NCBI GenBank assembly: GCA_002449845.1
Contig: DJXW01000040.1
Location: 1-40,655 of the forward strand
Reading direction: 5' to 3'
Origin: Prevotella sp. UBA6994
GTDB taxonomy: Bacteria > Bacteroidota > Bacteroidia > Bacteroidales > Bacteroidaceae
DNA length: 40,655 bases
Shown here: in pieces, positions 39,347 to 40,655 of the stretch
Position numbering within the stretch: the first letter of the stretch is position 1
Layout of the letters: each line of letters begins with the position of its first letter
Notes under the pieces: generated by a model
The model's input: only the letters and a program-made list of their open reading frames with translations
The model's database searches: none
Told to the model about the DNA's origin: nothing
Translations under genes and position numbers: made by a program

Positions 39347-39952
39347 TTATTTAGAATACAACTCAACGATTAACTGTTCCTTAATATTCTCAGGAATATC
39401 GGCACGATCGGGCTTGTGGAGGAATTTGCCACTCTTTGTCTGATCATCCCACTCTATCCAAGGATATTTACTGTGATTATATCCTGCAAGGGCAGCGTCA
39501 ATAACTTCGAGTGACTTAGATTTCTCACGAACGCCAACAACCATACCTGGCTTAACAGCGAAAGAAGGAATATTAACGACCTTGCCATCAACTACAATAT
39601 GCTTGTGACCTACCAACTGGCGTGCAGCAGCACGAGTAGGAGCAATGCCAAGACGGAACACGACGTTGTCGAGTCGACTCTCAAGATTCTGCAGCAATAC
39701 CTCACCGGTAATGCCATCAGACTTAGCGGCTTTGTCGAACATATTGCGGAACTGACGCTCAAGTACGCCGTATGTGTACTTGGCTTTTTGCTTCTCTGCC
39801 AACATGACACCATACTCAGACATCTTACGACGACGATTATTGCCATGCTGTCCAGGAGGGAAGTTTCTCTTGGACAAAACTTTGTCGGGGCCGAAGATGG
39901 GTTCACCAAATCGGCGTGCAATTTTAGATTTCGGACCTATATACTTTGCCAT
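39347..39952 (-). CDS. rpsD: 30S ribosomal protein S4
   Basis: The 201-residue product starts MAKYIGPKSKIARRFGEPIF and carries the S4 domain (about 93-150: NLESRLDNVVFRLGIAPTRA, ARQLVGHKHIVVDGKVVNIP). The N-terminus has no zinc-binding cysteines, so it is the zinc-independent form. S4 nucleates 30S assembly and in many bacteria represses the alpha operon. It lies 102 bp after rpsK and 13 bp before rpoA; the 102-bp gap could hold a regulatory structure, but I could not identify one. Confidence 0.97.
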   Translation of the reverse strand: MAKYIGPKSKIARRFGEPIFGPDKVLSKRNFPPGQHGNNRRRKMSEYGVMLAEKQKAKYTYGVLERQFRNMFDKAAKSDGITGEVLLQNLESRLDNVVFRLGIAPTRAAARQLVGHKHIVVDGKVVNIPSFAVKPGMVVGVREKSKSLEVIDAALAGYNHSKYPWIEWDDQTKSGKFLHKPDRADIPENIKEQLIVELYSK

Positions 39953-40054
39953 AATTAAAAAATATGTCTTTTGTTAAATGAAAGTTGATGTTTACGCTCG
40001 ACAAACACCATGTTTAAATGTCGTAGAGGTAAGCTATCAACTTGTCAACGTTAA

Positions 40055-40444
40055 TTATACCTTACGACGCTTTGGAGGACGACATCCATTATGTGGTAAT
40101 GGAGTAACGTCAACGATTTCGATCACTTCGATTCCTGCGCCATGTACGGCACGGATTGCAGACTCACGTCCATTACCTGGACCTTTCACGTATGCCTTAA
40201 CCTTACGAAGACCTAAATCATAAGCTACTTTTGCACAATCTTCACCAGCCATTTGGGCAGCGTAAGGAGTGTTCTTCTTAGAACCACGGAATCCCATCTT
40301 ACCAGCTGAAGACCAAGAAATAATCTGACCTTCGCTATTGGCCAATGAAATAATAATGTTATTGAATGAACTGTGTACGTGAAGTTGACCAATAGCGTCT
40401 ACTCTTACGTTTCTTTTCTTAGATGTTGCTTGTTTCTTTGCCAT
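40055..40444 (-). CDS. rpsK: 30S ribosomal protein S11
   Basis: The 129-residue product has a basic N-terminus (MAKKQATSKKRNVRVDAIGQ), VHSSFNNIIISLANSEGQII, SSAGKMGFRGSKKNTPYAAQ and the C-terminal block VKGPGNGRESAIRAVHGAGI with HNGCRPPKRRKV. S11 forms part of the 30S platform. Length and motifs are standard. It begins 23 bp after the rpsM stop. Confidence 0.97.
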   Translation of the reverse strand: MAKKQATSKKRNVRVDAIGQLHVHSSFNNIIISLANSEGQIISWSSAGKMGFRGSKKNTPYAAQMAGEDCAKVAYDLGLRKVKAYVKGPGNGRESAIRAVHGAGIEVIEIVDVTPLPHNGCRPPKRRKV

Positions 40445-40467
40445 AATCTTAAAGCTTAAACGTTAAA

Positions 40468-40655
40468 TTACTTTGTGGCCTTCTTCTTGTTAGCAACGGT
40501 CTTCTTCTTTCCCTTACGTGTACGAGAGTTGTTCTTGGTACTTTGACCGCGTACGGGAAGACCGATACGATGACGTATTCCACGATAGCAACCAATATCC
40601 ATCAGTCGCTTGATATTCATTTGGATCTCTGAACGGAGATCACCTTCAACTTTGA
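40468..40655 (-). CDS. rpsM: 30S ribosomal protein S13 (C-terminal part; 5' end outside window)
   Basis: The last 61 codons and stop are present, reading KVEGDLRSEIQMNIKRLMDI, then GCYRGIRHRIGLPVRGQSTK and a Lys-rich end NKKKATK. This is the S13 C-terminus with its GLPVRGQ-x-TK signature; the usual Arg after GQ is Ser here. S13 contacts tRNA and 23S rRNA at the subunit bridge. It heads the visible part of the alpha operon. Confidence 0.95.
   Translation of the reverse strand, partial: KVEGDLRSEIQMNIKRLMDIGCYRGIRHRIGLPVRGQSTKNNSRTRKGKKKTVANKKKATK

Overview
The window looks like chromosomal DNA of a Bacteroidales bacterium, most likely Prevotellaceae (Prevotella/Segatella-like); genus is inference. 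The evidence is promoters of the Bacteroidetes form TTTG-N19-20-TAnnTTTG, weak ribosome-binding sites, BspA-type leucine-rich-repeat surface proteins, DUF3244 and BACON-like secreted domains, carboxypeptidase-regulatory-domain outer-membrane barrels, a lipoprotein TPR-HTH regulator, and a ribosomal alpha operon with the long Ala/Glu-rich L17 tail usual in this phylum.

Layout. 1-7054: a + strand operon with a truncated upstream gene, a secreted protein and two tandemly duplicated ~965-residue outer-membrane barrel proteins. 7390-9207: an ECF sigma factor and a zinc-finger anti-sigma factor with a large periplasmic domain. 9363-16467: housekeeping and metabolic genes: a secreted unknown, myo-inositol-phosphate synthase, a DUF4424-like secreted protein, peptidase T and a CPA2 cation/proton antiporter with two RCK_C domains. 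16500-21253 (-): lptD and, upstream of it, a compact RiPP-type locus of a 61-residue precursor, a radical SAM/SPASM maturase and a PqqD-like protein, with its own near-consensus promoter. 21405-25362 (-): a BACON/LRR surface protein, a DUF4298 protein and a secreted histidine phosphatase. 25712-34082 (+): an accessory surface-protein locus with a membrane-tethered TPR-HTH regulator, a DUF3244 protein, a beta-helix protein, a stand-alone HTH protein resembling the regulator's C-terminus, a CotH-kinase-like secreted protein and an LRR protein. 34083-35359: low-GC accessory DNA with simple repeats, a deletion remnant of the TPR regulator gene that keeps its promoter, and two small genes, the second Imm32-like. 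35606-40655: a patatin-like phospholipase, then on the - strand DUF805, trmD, rplQ, rpoA, rpsD, rpsK and the 3' part of rpsM.

How the genes work together (inference). The most system-like part is 25.5-34.1 kb. Five 22-bp near-palindromic repeats lie upstream of the regulator. Nonamer repeats related to AAGTGTACT lie just upstream of the DUF3244 promoter, and a related pair lies upstream of the LRR promoter. An intrinsic terminator or attenuator separates DUF3244 from the beta-helix/HTH/CotH genes. This suggests a regulated surface-display unit in which a secreted CotH-like kinase acts with beta-helix and LRR proteins. The CotH protein, both LRR proteins and the histidine phosphatase end in a similar short tail (YxLxGxx ... 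G/LxxI ... K/R), which may be a common sorting signal. The second candidate system is the RiPP locus. Family names here come from recognising motifs in the translations; no database search was run.
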